Shown here: piece after piece, positions 6,416 through 15,394 of the stretch
How the letters are laid out: each line of letters starts with the position of its first letter
How positions within the stretch are numbered: position 1 is the stretch's first letter
Assembly (NCBI RefSeq): GCF_001280065.1
Contig: NZ_LGEA01000101.1
Span: forward strand, 84,987 to 148,986
Source: Streptomyces sp. NRRL B-1140
Lineage (GTDB): Bacteria > Actinomycetota > Actinomycetes > Streptomycetales > Streptomycetaceae
Direction: 5' to 3'
Length of the DNA: 64,000 nt
Made by a program: the position numbers and the translations under genes
The notes under the pieces: model-generated
Told to the model about the DNA's origin: nothing
Database searches by the model: none
What the model saw: the letters and a program-made list of their open reading frames with translations, nothing else

Positions 6416-8500
6416 ATGACCGCACCCCGGCCGGCCGACCCGCCCTCCGAGGACCTGTCCCGCCTCGCCGTCCTGCACGGCGTCGCCACCTCCTACAGTC
6501 CGTCCCCGGACCGCACGGTCGCGGCCTCGGCCACCGCGGTCACCCTGACCCTGGCCGCCCTCGGCGTGGACGCGAGCACGCCCGGCGCCGTCCGCGCCGC
6601 GCTCGCGGCCCGCGAGGGGGAACGGGCCGAACGGCTGCTGCCGCCGACCGTCGTCGGCTGGGGCGGCAGCCCCCCGGCCGCCCTGGCGGCGCTCCCCGAG
6701 GGGACCCGGCTGCGCGTCGACACCGAGCAGGGCGAGAGCCGCACCACGGCGGACGGCCTCCCACCCGGCGTCCACCATCTGACGGCCACCACCCCCGACG
6801 GCCGCACCGCCACCGCACACCTGATCGTCGCCCCGCCCCGCCTGCCGGCCCCGCCCGGACGCTCCCACGGACTGCTCGTCCAGCTCTACTCCCTGCTGTC
6901 GCGCCGCTCCTGGGGCATGGGCGACCTCGGTGACCTCGCCGAACTGGCAGGCTGGGCCGGGCGGTCGCTGGGCGCCGGATTCATCCAGGTCAACCCGCTG
7001 CACGCGGCCGTGCCCGGAGCCCCCACCGACCCCTCCCCCTACCGCCCTTCCTCGCGCCGCTTCCCCGACCCCGTCCACCTGCGCATCGAGGACGTCCCCG
7101 AGGCCGCCTACGTACGGGATCCCGAGCGCCTGCGCGCCCTGCTGGAGAGCTCCGGCCGGCTGCGCGACGCGGTGCTGCGGCAGGGCGCCCTGATCGACCG
7201 GGACGCCGTGTGGGAGCTCAAGCGGGAGGCGCTGGAGCTGCTCGGCGAGGTCCCCCTCGGGCCCGGCCGGCGCGCCGCCTACTGCGACTTCCTCGCGGCA
7301 CAGGGCCAGGCCCTGGAGGACCACGCCACCTGGTGCGCACTCGCCGAGGTGCACGGCTCGGACTGGCACCGCTGGCCGACGGGCCTGCGCGACCCGCGGT
7401 CGGACGAGACCGCCCGGGCCCGCAACGGCCTCATGGACCGGGTCGACTTCTGGTCCCGGCTCGCCTGGCTCACCGACACCCAGCTGACCGCCGCGCAGCG
7501 CGCCGGACGCGAGGCCGGGATGCCGGTCGGGATCGTGCACGACCTCGCGGTCGGCGTGCATCCCGGCGGCGCCGACGCCTGGGCGCAGCAGGAGTACTTC
7601 GCCTCCGGTATGTCGGTGGGAGCCCCGCCGGACGCCTTCAACGCCCTCGGCCAGGACTGGGGCCTGCCGCCCTGGCGGCCCGACCGGCTGGCCGCGTCCG
7701 GCTACGCCCCGTTCCGCGAGCTGCTGCGCGCCCTGTTCCGCTACGCCGGCGCCCTGCGCATCGACCACGTCATGGGCCTGTTCCGCCTCTGGTGGGTCCC
7801 CCAGGGCCACCCGCCCACCGAGGGCACCTACGTCCGCTACGACGCCGAGGCCATGCTCGCCGTCCTCGTCCTGGAGGCCTCCCGGGCCGGGGCGCTGGTG
7901 ATCGGCGAGGACCTCGGCACCGTCGAGCCCGGCGTGCGCGAGACTCTGCGCGAGCGCGGGGTGCTCGGCACGTCCGTGCTGTGGTTCGAGCGCGACTGGG
8001 ACGGCGACGGCCATCCCCTGCCCCCCGAGAGCTGGCGCGCCGACTGTCTGGCCACCGCCACCACCCACGACCTGCCCTCCACGGCGGCCCGCCTGACCGG
8101 GGAGCACGTCGAACTCCGCGACAGCCTGGGGCTGCTGACCCGCCCCCTGGAGGAGGAGCGCGCCGAGGCCGCCGCCGACGCGGGGGAGTGGCTGTCCGTG
8201 CTGTCCCGGCTCGGCCTGCTGGAGGGCACCGGCGGCGGCAGCGACACCTCCTCGGAGGAGGCCCAGATCCAGGCCGTCCACCGCTTCCTGCTGCGTACCC
8301 CGGCCCGCATGGTCGGCGTCTGGCTCCCCGACGGTGTCGGCGACCGCCGGCCGCAGAACCTCCCGGGGACCTGGGACCAGTACCCGAACTGGCGGCTGCC
8401 GATCGCGGACGCGCAGGGGCGGCCCGTGACGCTGGAGGACCTCGCCGCCTCGCCCCGGCTGCACGCGCTGATGGAGGTGCTCAGGGAGGGCGGCGCATGA
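6416..8500 (+). CDS. malQ: 4-alpha-glucanotransferase (amylomaltase)
   Basis: A 694-residue GH77 enzyme that transfers alpha-1,4-glucan segments between maltodextrins, releasing glucose; cytosolic glycogen/maltodextrin metabolism. Streptomyces MalQ proteins are about this length, with an actinobacterial N-terminal extension (residues 1-140). The barrel starts near GLLVQLYSLLSRRSWGMGDL. Further family motifs are LRIDHVMGLFRLWW, with the nucleophile Asp, then GEDLGTVEPGVRE with the acid/base Glu, and TTHDLPSTAA with the third carboxylate. The start directly abuts the stop of the small repeat-protein gene and depends on an RBS within it. The downstream small membrane-protein gene may share the transcript. 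Confidence 0.95.
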   Translation: MTAPRPADPPSEDLSRLAVLHGVATSYSPSPDRTVAASATAVTLTLAALGVDASTPGAVRAALAAREGERAERLLPPTVVGWGGSPPAALAALPEGTRLRVDTEQGESRTTADGLPPGVHHLTATTPDGRTATAHLIVAPPRLPAPPGRSHGLLVQLYSLLSRRSWGMGDLGDLAELAGWAGRSLGAGFIQVNPLHAAVPGAPTDPSPYRPSSRRFPDPVHLRIEDVPEAAYVRDPERLRALLESSGRLRDAVLRQGALIDRDAVWELKREALELLGEVPLGPGRRAAYCDFLAAQGQALEDHATWCALAEVHGSDWHRWPTGLRDPRSDETARARNGLMDRVDFWSRLAWLTDTQLTAAQRAGREAGMPVGIVHDLAVGVHPGGADAWAQQEYFASGMSVGAPPDAFNALGQDWGLPPWRPDRLAASGYAPFRELLRALFRYAGALRIDHVMGLFRLWWVPQGHPPTEGTYVRYDAEAMLAVLVLEASRAGALVIGEDLGTVEPGVRETLRERGVLGTSVLWFERDWDGDGHPLPPESWRADCLATATTHDLPSTAARLTGEHVELRDSLGLLTRPLEEERAEAAADAGEWLSVLSRLGLLEGTGGGSDTSSEEAQIQAVHRFLLRTPARMVGVWLPDGVGDRRPQNLPGTWDQYPNWRLPIADAQGRPVTLEDLAASPRLHALMEVLREGGA

Positions 8501-8562
8501 GGCGGGGGCTCTTACGGCACCCCGGGCGCGCGGGCCCGGTCGGCGTTGGATATTTTGACACC

Positions 8563-8850
8563 GTGGACAAGAAGAACGCCCTGCGCGCCGGCGCCCTGGC
8601 AGCCGGTACGACGCTGATGATGCTGCTCATGTCGTCCCCCGCGAGCGCGCTCACCCGCGACGACGGTGACGACCCCGGCCCGGGCCTGAGCGTCATCGAG
8701 ACGCTGGGCCTCTTCGTCGTGGCCCCGATCGTGCTGTACCTGGTCATCGCCGGTCTGGTGATGGTCGGCGACAAGACGCACAAGAAGAAGGACCCGACCA
8801 GCTCCAACATCGCCACCAAGGCCGAGGCGAAGAGCGAAGTCAAGGCCTGA
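8563..8850 (+). CDS. Small secreted/membrane protein, unknown function
   Basis: A 95-residue protein beginning VDKKNALRAGALAAGTTLMM. The basic N-terminus and hydrophobic core to ASA-L (about residue 29) form a signal peptide. A second hydrophobic segment (about residues 46-68, LFVVAPIVLYLVIAGLVMVG) is followed by a Lys-rich tail (THKKKDP..AKSEVKA). This gives a short external segment and a cytoplasmic basic tail. The GTG at 8563 is chosen because it gives a normal signal peptide. An in-frame ATG at 8497, overlapping the malQ stop, would add 22 residues. I do not recognise a family beyond conserved small Streptomyces membrane proteins. Confidence 0.72.
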   Translation: MDKKNALRAGALAAGTTLMMLLMSSPASALTRDDGDDPGPGLSVIETLGLFVVAPIVLYLVIAGLVMVGDKTHKKKDPTSSNIATKAEAKSEVKA

Positions 8851-8864
8851 TCAGCGTTCCTCTT

Positions 8865-8901
8865 CGAGGGCGTCGTCGCGAGTACCGCGGCGACGCCCTC
8901 G
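8865..8901. terminator. Bidirectional hairpin terminator
   Basis: CGAGGGCGTCG and its exact complement, 11-base arms separated by 15 bases, lie between the end of the small membrane-protein gene and the end of the converging marR gene. A short T-rich stretch (GTTTGTC) follows on the plus strand. Confidence 0.7.
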
Positions 8902-8908
8902 TTTGTCG

Positions 8909-9421
8909 TCAGGGCCTCTCCGTCCCCGCCAGCAGTTCCCGCAGGAGGCCGGCCAGGAGGGCGGCCCGTTCCGCGTCCAGGGCGGACAGCGCCTCCGTCT
9001 GGACGGCCAGGCCCGCCGCGACCGCCTCGTCGACCACCCCGAGGCCCTTGTCGGTGAGCGTGACCCGCAGCCCGCGCCGGTCGTGCGGATCGGGCGAGCG
9101 GCGCAGCAGCCCCGCACGCTCCAGCTTGTCCAGGCGCCCCGTCATGCCACCGGTCGTGAGCATCAGCGTCGCGGACAGCTGACGGGGGGAGAGCGTGTAG
9201 GGCTCCCCGGAGCGGCGCAGGGTCGCCAGGACGTCGAACTCCCCGCGTGAGATCCCGAACCTCGCGTACGCCTTCTCCATCCGGTCGCCCATCGCGAGGG
9301 AGAGCCGGCCGACCCGGCCGAAGACCTCCATGGCGGCGGTGTCCAGGTCGGGCCGGACCGCGGCCCACTGCTCGATGATCGCGTCGACGGGGTCCTTGCG
9401 CTGCTCGGGGCGTTCGCTCAT
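8909..9421 (-). CDS. MarR family transcriptional regulator
   Basis: A winged-helix regulator of 170 residues. The core runs FDVLATLRRSG..LSPRQLSATLMLTTGGMTGRLDKLERAGLL, followed by the wing with the typical D-x-R-G/R motif (PDPHDRRGLRVTLTDKG). I start it at the ATG at 9421 (MSERPEQRKD); a longer frame would run through the operator. It is divergent from an EamA transporter gene, and the 106-base spacer carries a clear inverted repeat. The expected role is repression of the transporter and of itself, relieved by a small ligand. Confidence 0.9.
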   Translation of the reverse strand: MSERPEQRKDPVDAIIEQWAAVRPDLDTAAMEVFGRVGRLSLAMGDRMEKAYARFGISRGEFDVLATLRRSGEPYTLSPRQLSATLMLTTGGMTGRLDKLERAGLLRRSPDPHDRRGLRVTLTDKGLGVVDEAVAAGLAVQTEALSALDAERAALLAGLLRELLAGTERP

Positions 9422-9455
9422 GGCACGAGTATCGGCCGCACCTCGGTCACCCGCA

Positions 9456-9500
9456 AGAAAGTAGCTTGACGGAAAGTTGCTTAGCGGTAAGCTACTTTCT
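9456..9500. promoter_or_regulatory. MarR operator cluster between marR and EamA genes
   Basis: AGAAAGTAGCTT (9456-9467) and AAGCTACTTTCT (9489-9500) are exact complements. Between them lies a third related half-site, GAAAGTTGCTTA (9472-9483), so the middle and right elements form TTGCTTA-GCGG-TAAGCTA. The spacing and AT-rich character in a GC-rich background fit one or two MarR dimers over the divergent promoters. Confidence 0.72.
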
Positions 9501-9527
9501 GCTGACCTACTCAGAAGGGTGTCTCCC

Positions 9528-10460
9528 ATGGCCCTCTCCCGCCCGGTCCTCATCACCCTCACCGCCCTCGCGCCCGTCTCCTGGGGCACGACCTACGCGG
9601 TCACCACCGAGTTCCTCCCGCCCGACCGCCCCCTGTTCACCGCCCTGGTGCGCGCCCTGCCCGCCGGTCTGCTGCTGCTCGCCCTCGCCCGGGTGCTGCC
9701 GCGCGGCGCCTGGTGGTGGAAGGCGGCGGTGCTCGGCGCGCTGAACATCGGCGCCTTCTTCCCGCTGCTGTTCCTCTCCGCCTACCGGCTGCCCGGCGGC
9801 CTGGCGGCGGTCGTCGGCTCGGCCGGGCCGCTGTTCGTGGCCGGTCTCTCGGCGCTGCTGCTCGGCCAGCGGCCGTCGGCACGGACGCTGGTGACCGGGG
9901 CCGTGGCCGCGTTCGGGGTCAGCCTCGTCGTCCTGCGGGCGGCCGGGGCGCTGGACACCCTCGGCCTGCTGGCGGCCGTCGCCTCCACGGCGTCGATGTC
10001 CACCGGCACCGTGCTCACCAAGCGGTGGGGCCGCCCCGAGGGCGTCGGACCGCTGGCGCTGACCGGCTGGCAGCTGACCGCGGGCGGCCTGATCATCGCG
10101 CCGCTCGCCCTCCTCGTCGAGGGCGCCCCGCCGGCGCTGGACGGCCGGGCGGTCGGCGGCTACCTCTACCTCGCCCTCGCGAACACGGCCCTCGCCTACT
10201 GGCTGTGGTTCCGCGGCATCGGCCGCATGACCGCCACCCAGGTCACCTTCCTCGGCCCGCTCTCCCCGCTGACCGCGGCCGTCGTCGGCTGGGCGGCGCT
10301 CGGGCAGGCGCTGACGCCGGTGCAACTGGTGGGCATGGGGCTGGCCTTCGGGGCGACGGTGGCGGGGCAGTTCGTGTCGCGGCCGTCGCGGGCGCTGGAC
10401 CGCACGCGGCGGAACGTTCTCCCGAAGCCGACGGACGTGCGGGGCGCTGCGCTGCGATGA
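9528..10460 (+). CDS. EamA (DMT) family transporter
   Basis: A 310-residue drug/metabolite-transporter superfamily protein with ten predicted membrane segments in two EamA repeats. The second repeat starts about residue 145 (LGLLAAVASTASMSTGTVLTKRWG). It would export or exchange small metabolites across the cell membrane; the substrate is unknown. The ATG at 9528 follows AGAAGGG with normal spacing; earlier in-frame codons lie inside the operator and are rejected. The gene is divergent from marR, and the MarR-type operator covers its promoter. The WYL regulator gene starts 7 bases downstream on the same strand. Confidence 0.9.
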   Translation: MALSRPVLITLTALAPVSWGTTYAVTTEFLPPDRPLFTALVRALPAGLLLLALARVLPRGAWWWKAAVLGALNIGAFFPLLFLSAYRLPGGLAAVVGSAGPLFVAGLSALLLGQRPSARTLVTGAVAAFGVSLVVLRAAGALDTLGLLAAVASTASMSTGTVLTKRWGRPEGVGPLALTGWQLTAGGLIIAPLALLVEGAPPALDGRAVGGYLYLALANTALAYWLWFRGIGRMTATQVTFLGPLSPLTAAVVGWAALGQALTPVQLVGMGLAFGATVAGQFVSRPSRALDRTRRNVLPKPTDVRGAALR

Positions 10461-10467
10461 TCGGTTC

Positions 10468-11538
10468 ATGCGCGCGGCCCGGCTCCTCTCCCTCGTTCTC
10501 CTGCTGCAGAACCGGGGCAGGCTGACGGCCGGCGAGCTCGCCGAAGAGCTGGGTGTGTCGACCCGGACCGTCTACCGGGACATCGACTCACTGAGCAGTG
10601 CGGGCATTCCGGTCTACGGGGACGCCGGGCACCGTGGTGGCTACCAGTTGCTCGGCGGCTACCGGACCCAGCTCACCGGCCTGCACGCCGACGAGGCCGA
10701 GTCGTTGTTCCTGGCCGGGCTGCCCGGCGCGGCGGACGACCTGGGCCTTGGCGAGGTGCTCGCGGCGGCACAGCTGAAACTGTCCGCGGCGCTCCCGATC
10801 CCCCTGCGGGACCGAGCCGACCGGATCCGGGAGCGCTTCCACCTCGACGCTCTCGGCTGGTACCGGGAACAGGACTCCCCGCCCGCTCTCGTAGCGCTCG
10901 CCCATGCCGTGTGGAACCAGCGGCGCATCCGGGTGCGCTACCGCCGCTGGGCCGAGCCGCAGGAGGTCGAGCGCGAACTCGACCCCTACGGCCTGGTCCT
11001 CAAGGCGGGCGTCTGGTACCTCGTCGCAGCGGTGGACGGCTCGGTGCGGACCTATCGGGTGTCGTCGATCCTCCGCCTCGAGGTCGGGGAGGACGGCTTC
11101 GAGCGCCCCGACGGCTTCGACCTGACCGCACACTGGCAGGACTACCTCACCGCCTACGACGCCCGCCGACTGCGGCTTCAGGCCTCCCTCCGGATCGCTC
11201 CGGCGCTGCTCGCCGCACTGCCGGACCGCCTGGACGCGGCACTGGTCCGCGCGGTCGAAGTCTCGGCAGGCCCGCCGGACGGTGACGGCTGGGTGACGGC
11301 CACGGTGCCGCTCGAATCGGTCGACCTGGCGGTTCCCGTACTCCTGTCACTGGGTCCGGACATCGAGGTGCTCGCCCCCGAGGAGCTCCGCCGCAGGATC
11401 GCGGAGACGGCGGCGGCCGTGCTCGACCGGTACCGGCCGGCGGACGCATCGGGCCGGGACGTGGCAGGCGACCTCAGCAGCAGTCCGGCGGACAGGGTGG
11501 CCGACAGTGCGAGGGCGGCGAGGACCCCGAAGCCGTAG
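10468..11538 (+). CDS. Helix-turn-helix WYL-domain transcriptional regulator (YafY/DeoR-like)
   Basis: A 356-residue regulator. Residues 1-55 form a DeoR-like HTH (LTAGELAEELGVSTRTVYRDIDSL). A WYL domain follows (about 130-210), here with DPYGLVLKAGVWYLVAAVDG and the R-Y/R-V strand TYRVSSI, and then the WCX C-terminal region to about residue 320. The last 30 or so residues are low-complexity and lie antisense to the MFS gene, so the conserved part ends near 11440. It is 7 bases downstream of the EamA gene and may be cotranscribed. WYL regulators sense nucleic acids or small ligands in some systems, but the target here is unknown. Confidence 0.87.
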   Translation: MRAARLLSLVLLLQNRGRLTAGELAEELGVSTRTVYRDIDSLSSAGIPVYGDAGHRGGYQLLGGYRTQLTGLHADEAESLFLAGLPGAADDLGLGEVLAAAQLKLSAALPIPLRDRADRIRERFHLDALGWYREQDSPPALVALAHAVWNQRRIRVRYRRWAEPQEVERELDPYGLVLKAGVWYLVAAVDGSVRTYRVSSILRLEVGEDGFERPDGFDLTAHWQDYLTAYDARRLRLQASLRIAPALLAALPDRLDAALVRAVEVSAGPPDGDGWVTATVPLESVDLAVPVLLSLGPDIEVLAPEELRRRIAETAAAVLDRYRPADASGRDVAGDLSSSPADRVADSARAARTPKP

Positions 11539-12644
11539 CGCGTGTCACTGTGGTCGGTGACCATCCCGACCAGGAACATCACCCCGACCGTAGCCGCCAG
11601 CCCGCCACCGTTCGCCAGCCCGAAGGCCCTGCCCACCGAGGCATCGTCGGCCGAGGCCATCAACATGGTGCGGGAGGCGATCCGGGCCTGCCCGAAGAAG
11701 AACGCACCAAGCGGCACCCCCACGAAGTATCCGACGATCCCGAACTGGCCCTGGAACACCAGGCAGACATCGCAGAGCAGAAAGCCCACGACGGCGATGT
11801 GAAGGTCCGCGCCGCGTCTGCTGACGACCCGGTAGGCTCCGGCGGCCGCCAGGAAACCGAGGCTCCCCAAGGCGTCCACGACACCGAACGTCCCTGCTCC
11901 CAGGCGGAGTTCACCGATCACCGCGGTGGGCAGCAGAGCGTTGAAGACCGTGACGACCACGCTGCCCTGGGCGTAGAGCAGGATGAAACGCCGCATCCGC
12001 AGCGGCCCCCGTGCAGCCGCCCGGACCGGCGCCTGCTCCGCGGCCGCGGTGGCCGTCGGTACCCGCTCCGGGCAACGCCCCACCGCAGCGGCGCAGAGCG
12101 CCGAGACCAGGAAAGTCCCGGCGTTGAACACCAGCAGCGGCACGGCACCGAACGCCTGGACGCACAGCCCGCCGACAGTCGCCGACAGCAGCATCCCCGC
12201 CTGGGTCGCCATCTCGTAGCGGGCGTTGAACCGCCGCAGCCCGTCCGCCTGAATTCGTTCCTTGATCAGCGCGGAGCTGGCCGGAAAGAACAGGGCGGCG
12301 ACCATGGCGAGCGCCAGATTGGCGCAGTAGACCCCGGGTTCCGGGGCACCACCGCAAGCCAGCCACAGCGGCAGCCCGAGAGCCAGCGCCGCGCTGGTGA
12401 CATCGCACCCGATCCACAGGGCTCGCCGGTCGAAGCGGTCGGCCAGCCGGCCGAAGAACGGCGACAGCAGCGCCTGCGGCCCGGCGACGGCGATGAACAG
12501 CCAGCCGACGGCCATCATGGTCCGCTGCTCCCTGATCAGGAGCAGCGCCCCGACGACAAGCTGGACATTGTTGCCGAGAGCGGTGGCGAAAGCAGCGGGC
12601 ACAAGCAGCCGCTCGGCGCGGCGGGAGTGGTGGTTGAGGATCAC
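11178..12644 (-). CDS. MFS transporter with long antisense C-terminal tail
   Basis: A 488-residue major facilitator superfamily protein with about 12 membrane segments. The motif GRLADRFDRRALW (about residue 65) is the MFS motif-A loop between segments 2 and 3. The family resembles MFS_3/enterobactin-exporter-like permeases, normally about 400-420 residues. The GTG start at 12644 (VILNHHSRR) is chosen because membrane segment 1 follows at once. After the last hydrophobic stretch (near residue 390) a Ser/Thr/Arg-rich tail of about 95 residues reads antisense through the conserved WYL domain. This suggests loss of the ancestral stop. Substrate unknown; drug efflux is possible. Confidence 0.82.
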   Translation of the reverse strand: MILNHHSRRAERLLVPAAFATALGNNVQLVVGALLLIREQRTMMAVGWLFIAVAGPQALLSPFFGRLADRFDRRALWIGCDVTSAALALGLPLWLACGGAPEPGVYCANLALAMVAALFFPASSALIKERIQADGLRRFNARYEMATQAGMLLSATVGGLCVQAFGAVPLLVFNAGTFLVSALCAAAVGRCPERVPTATAAAEQAPVRAAARGPLRMRRFILLYAQGSVVVTVFNALLPTAVIGELRLGAGTFGVVDALGSLGFLAAAGAYRVVSRRGADLHIAVVGFLLCDVCLVFQGQFGIVGYFVGVPLGAFFFGQARIASRTMLMASADDASVGRAFGLANGGGLAATVGVMFLVGMVTDHSDTRYGFGVLAALALSATLSAGLLLRSPATSRPDASAGRYRSSTAAAVSAILRRSSSGASTSMSGPSDRSTGTARSTDSSGTVAVTQPSPSGGPAETSTARTSAASRRSGSAASSAGAIRREA

Positions 12645-12758
12645 GGCACCACTATCCGGAGGTTCGCTGACACCTTCTGTCAGTGAAGTCGTCGCACAAC
12701 GGCTTCGGTTGGGCGAGGAGGAGTTCGTCGTCCGTCCGTGGTGGATGCAGGGCAGACG

Positions 12759-12788
12759 AAGGGGCGCCCGGTGCACCGGACGCCCCTT
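12759..12788 (-). terminator. Terminator after pepN (first copy)
   Basis: AAGGGGCG...CGCCCCTT with a near-complete palindrome through the centre (GGTGCACC), located 27 bases past the aminopeptidase N stop codon. Confidence 0.7.
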
Positions 12789-12814
12789 CTGTCACCGAGG
12801 GAAGACCCGCGGGG

Positions 12815-15394
12815 TTACTCCCCGGCCGCCGCGTCCGCCCGCTGGGCCCGCAGGGCGCGCTCGACGCCCGCGCGGGACTCCGAGACCAGGCGCCGCAGGG
12901 CCGCGCTCGGCTCGGCGGAGTCCAGCCACGCGTCCGTCCTGTCCAGGGTCTCCTGCGACACCTGGACCGTCGGGTAGAGACCGACGGCGATCTGCTGGGC
13001 CATCTCGTGGGAGCGGGACTCCCAGATGTCCTTGACCACCTCGAAGTACCGGTCCGCGTACGGAGCGAGCACCTCACGCTGGTCGGTCTGGACGAAGCCG
13101 CCGATGACCGCCTCCTGCACGGCGTTCGGCAGCTTGTCGGAGTCCACGACCGACGCCCACGCCTCGGCCTTGGCCTCCGCGGTCGGGCGGGCCGCACGGG
13201 CCGTGGCCGCGTGCCGCTCACCGGCGGCCGTCCGGTCCCGCTCGTACTCGCCCGCGATCTCCGCCTCGTCGAACCGGCCGACCGCCGCGAGCCGCTGCAC
13301 GAACGCCCACCGCAGCTCCGTGTCGACGACCAGACCCTCGATCGTCTGCGAGCCGTCCAGCAGCGCGTCCAGCACGTCCAGCTGCTCCGGCGTGCGGGCC
13401 GTCGCCGCGAACGCGCGCGCCCACGCCAGCTGGTGGTCGCTGCCCGGAGCCGCCGCCCGCAGGTGCGCCAGCGTCGCGTCCGTCCAGCGGGCCAGCAGCG
13501 CCTCGCGGGCGGCCGGGTCGGCGTACAGGTCGATCGCCAGCTTCACCTGGCGGTGCAGCGACTGCACGACACCGATGTCGGACTCCTTGCCGATGCCGGA
13601 CAGCACCAGCGACAGGTAGTCACGGGCCGCGAGCTCGGCGTCCCGCGTCATGTCCCAGGCCGACGCCCAGCACAGGGCGCGCGGCAGGGAGGACTCGAAG
13701 TCGCCGAGGTGCTCCGTGACGAAGGCCAGCGACTGCTCGTCCAGACGGACCTTCGCGTACGACAGGTCGTCGTCGTTGAGCAGGACCACGGCCGGGCGGC
13801 GCTCGCCCACGAGCTGCGGCACGGCGGTCAGCTCGCCGTCCACGTCCAGCTCGATCCGCTCCCGGCGGACCAGCTTGCCGCTCGCCTCGTCGAGGTCGTA
13901 CAGGCCGACGGCGATCCGGTGCGGGCGCAGCGTCGGCTCGCCCTTGGCACCGGCGGGCAGGGCCGGGGCCTCCTGGCGGATGGCGAAGGCCGTGACGACG
14001 CCGTCGGCGTCCGTCTCGATCTCCGGGCGCAGCACGTTGATGCCGGCCGTCTCCAGCCAGGCCTTCGACCACGACTTCAGATCACGCCCCGAGGTCTCCT
14101 CCAGGGCGCCCAGCAGGTCCGACAGGCGCGTGTTGCCGAACGCGTGCGCCTTGAAGTACGCCTGCACGCCCCGGAAGAACTCGTCCTCGCCGACGTACGC
14201 GACGAGCTGCTTGAGCACGCTCGCGCCCTTGGCGTACGTGATGCCGTCGAAGTTGACGAGCACGTCGTCGAGGTCGTTGATCTCGGCCATGATCGGGTGC
14301 GTCGACGGCAGCTGGTCCTGGCGGTACGCCCACGTCTTCATGGAGTTGGCGAACGTGGTCCAGGAGTGCGGCCAGCGCGACTCGGGGTGATCCGCCTGGC
14401 AGGCGATGGACGTGTACGTGGCGAACGACTCGTTCAGCCACAGGTCGTTCCACCACTCCATGGTCACGAGGTCGCCGAACCACATGTGGGCCAGCTCGTG
14501 GAGGATGGTCTCGCCGCGCACCTCGTACGCCGCGTCCGTGACCTTCGAGCGGAACACGTACTGGTCGCGGATGGTCACCGCGCCCGCGTTCTCCATCGCG
14601 CCGGCGTTGAACTCCGGCACGAACAGCTGGTCGTACTTCTCGAACGGGTACGCGTAGTCGAACTTCTCCTGGAACCACTCGAAGCCCTGCCGGGTCACCT
14701 CGAAGATGGCGTCCGAGTCCAGGTACTCGGCGAGGGAGGGACGGCAGTAGATGCCGAGCGGGACGGACTGGCCGTCCTTCTCGTACACGCTGTGCACCGA
14801 GTGGTACGGGCCGACGATCAGCGCCGTGATGTATGTCGAGATGCGCGGCGTCGGCTCGAAGACCCAGACGTTGTCCTGCGGCTCGGGCGTCGGCGAGTTG
14901 GAGATGACGGTCCAGCCCTCGGGGGCCTTCACGGTGAACTGGAACGTCGCCTTCAGATCCGGCTGCTCGAAGCTCGCGAACACCCTGCGGGCGTCCGGCA
15001 CCTCGAACTGGGTGTAGAGGTAGGCCTGGTCGTCGACGGGGTCGACGAACCGGTGCAGGCCCTCACCGGTGTTGGTGTACGCGCAGTCGGCGACGACCCG
15101 GAGGATGTTGCGCCCCTGGAGCAGGCCGGGCAGGGCGATCCGGGAGTCCGCGAAGACCTCGGCCGGGTCGAGGGAGTCTCCGTTCAGGGTCACCTCGTGC
15201 ACGGCCGGCGCCACCAGGTCGATGAACGACTCCGCGCCGTTCCCGGCGGTCACATCGAAGCGCACCGTGGTCACGGACCGGTAGGTGCCGCCCTCCTGCG
15301 CGCCGGAGAGGTCGAGTTCGATCTCGTACGAGTCAACGGCGAGCAGCTGCGCCCGCTGCTGCGCCTCTTCGCGGGTCAGGTTTGTGCCAGGCAC
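12815..15394 (-). CDS. pepN: Aminopeptidase N (M1 zinc metallopeptidase), copy 1
   Basis: An 859-residue cytosolic aminopeptidase that removes N-terminal residues from peptides. The domains are an N-terminal beta sandwich (1-190), a catalytic thermolysin-like domain (190-440) and the helical ERAP1-like C-terminal domain (520-840). The substrate-binding GAMEN motif is present (NAGAMENAG). The zinc site is HELAHMWFGDLVTMEWW, with the third ligand Glu in LNESFATY, spaced as expected for HExxH-x18-E. A paralogue of nearly equal length lies at 26230-28818. Both are single-gene units. Roles include peptide recycling. Confidence 0.96.
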   Translation of the reverse strand: MPGTNLTREEAQQRAQLLAVDSYEIELDLSGAQEGGTYRSVTTVRFDVTAGNGAESFIDLVAPAVHEVTLNGDSLDPAEVFADSRIALPGLLQGRNILRVVADCAYTNTGEGLHRFVDPVDDQAYLYTQFEVPDARRVFASFEQPDLKATFQFTVKAPEGWTVISNSPTPEPQDNVWVFEPTPRISTYITALIVGPYHSVHSVYEKDGQSVPLGIYCRPSLAEYLDSDAIFEVTRQGFEWFQEKFDYAYPFEKYDQLFVPEFNAGAMENAGAVTIRDQYVFRSKVTDAAYEVRGETILHELAHMWFGDLVTMEWWNDLWLNESFATYTSIACQADHPESRWPHSWTTFANSMKTWAYRQDQLPSTHPIMAEINDLDDVLVNFDGITYAKGASVLKQLVAYVGEDEFFRGVQAYFKAHAFGNTRLSDLLGALEETSGRDLKSWSKAWLETAGINVLRPEIETDADGVVTAFAIRQEAPALPAGAKGEPTLRPHRIAVGLYDLDEASGKLVRRERIELDVDGELTAVPQLVGERRPAVVLLNDDDLSYAKVRLDEQSLAFVTEHLGDFESSLPRALCWASAWDMTRDAELAARDYLSLVLSGIGKESDIGVVQSLHRQVKLAIDLYADPAAREALLARWTDATLAHLRAAAPGSDHQLAWARAFAATARTPEQLDVLDALLDGSQTIEGLVVDTELRWAFVQRLAAVGRFDEAEIAGEYERDRTAAGERHAATARAARPTAEAKAEAWASVVDSDKLPNAVQEAVIGGFVQTDQREVLAPYADRYFEVVKDIWESRSHEMAQQIAVGLYPTVQVSQETLDRTDAWLDSAEPSAALRRLVSESRAGVERALRAQRADAAAGE

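Noticed and set aside
6158..8500. RiPP cluster built around the repeat peptide
   Set aside because: No ATP-grasp, lanthionine synthetase, radical SAM, protease or dedicated exporter is adjacent; malQ is a primary-metabolism enzyme. Kept only as a finding on the peptide itself.
11550..12686. Plus-strand open frame opposite the MFS transporter
   Set aside because: Low-complexity Gln/His/Arg-rich translation; the minus strand has clear membrane segments and MFS motif A.
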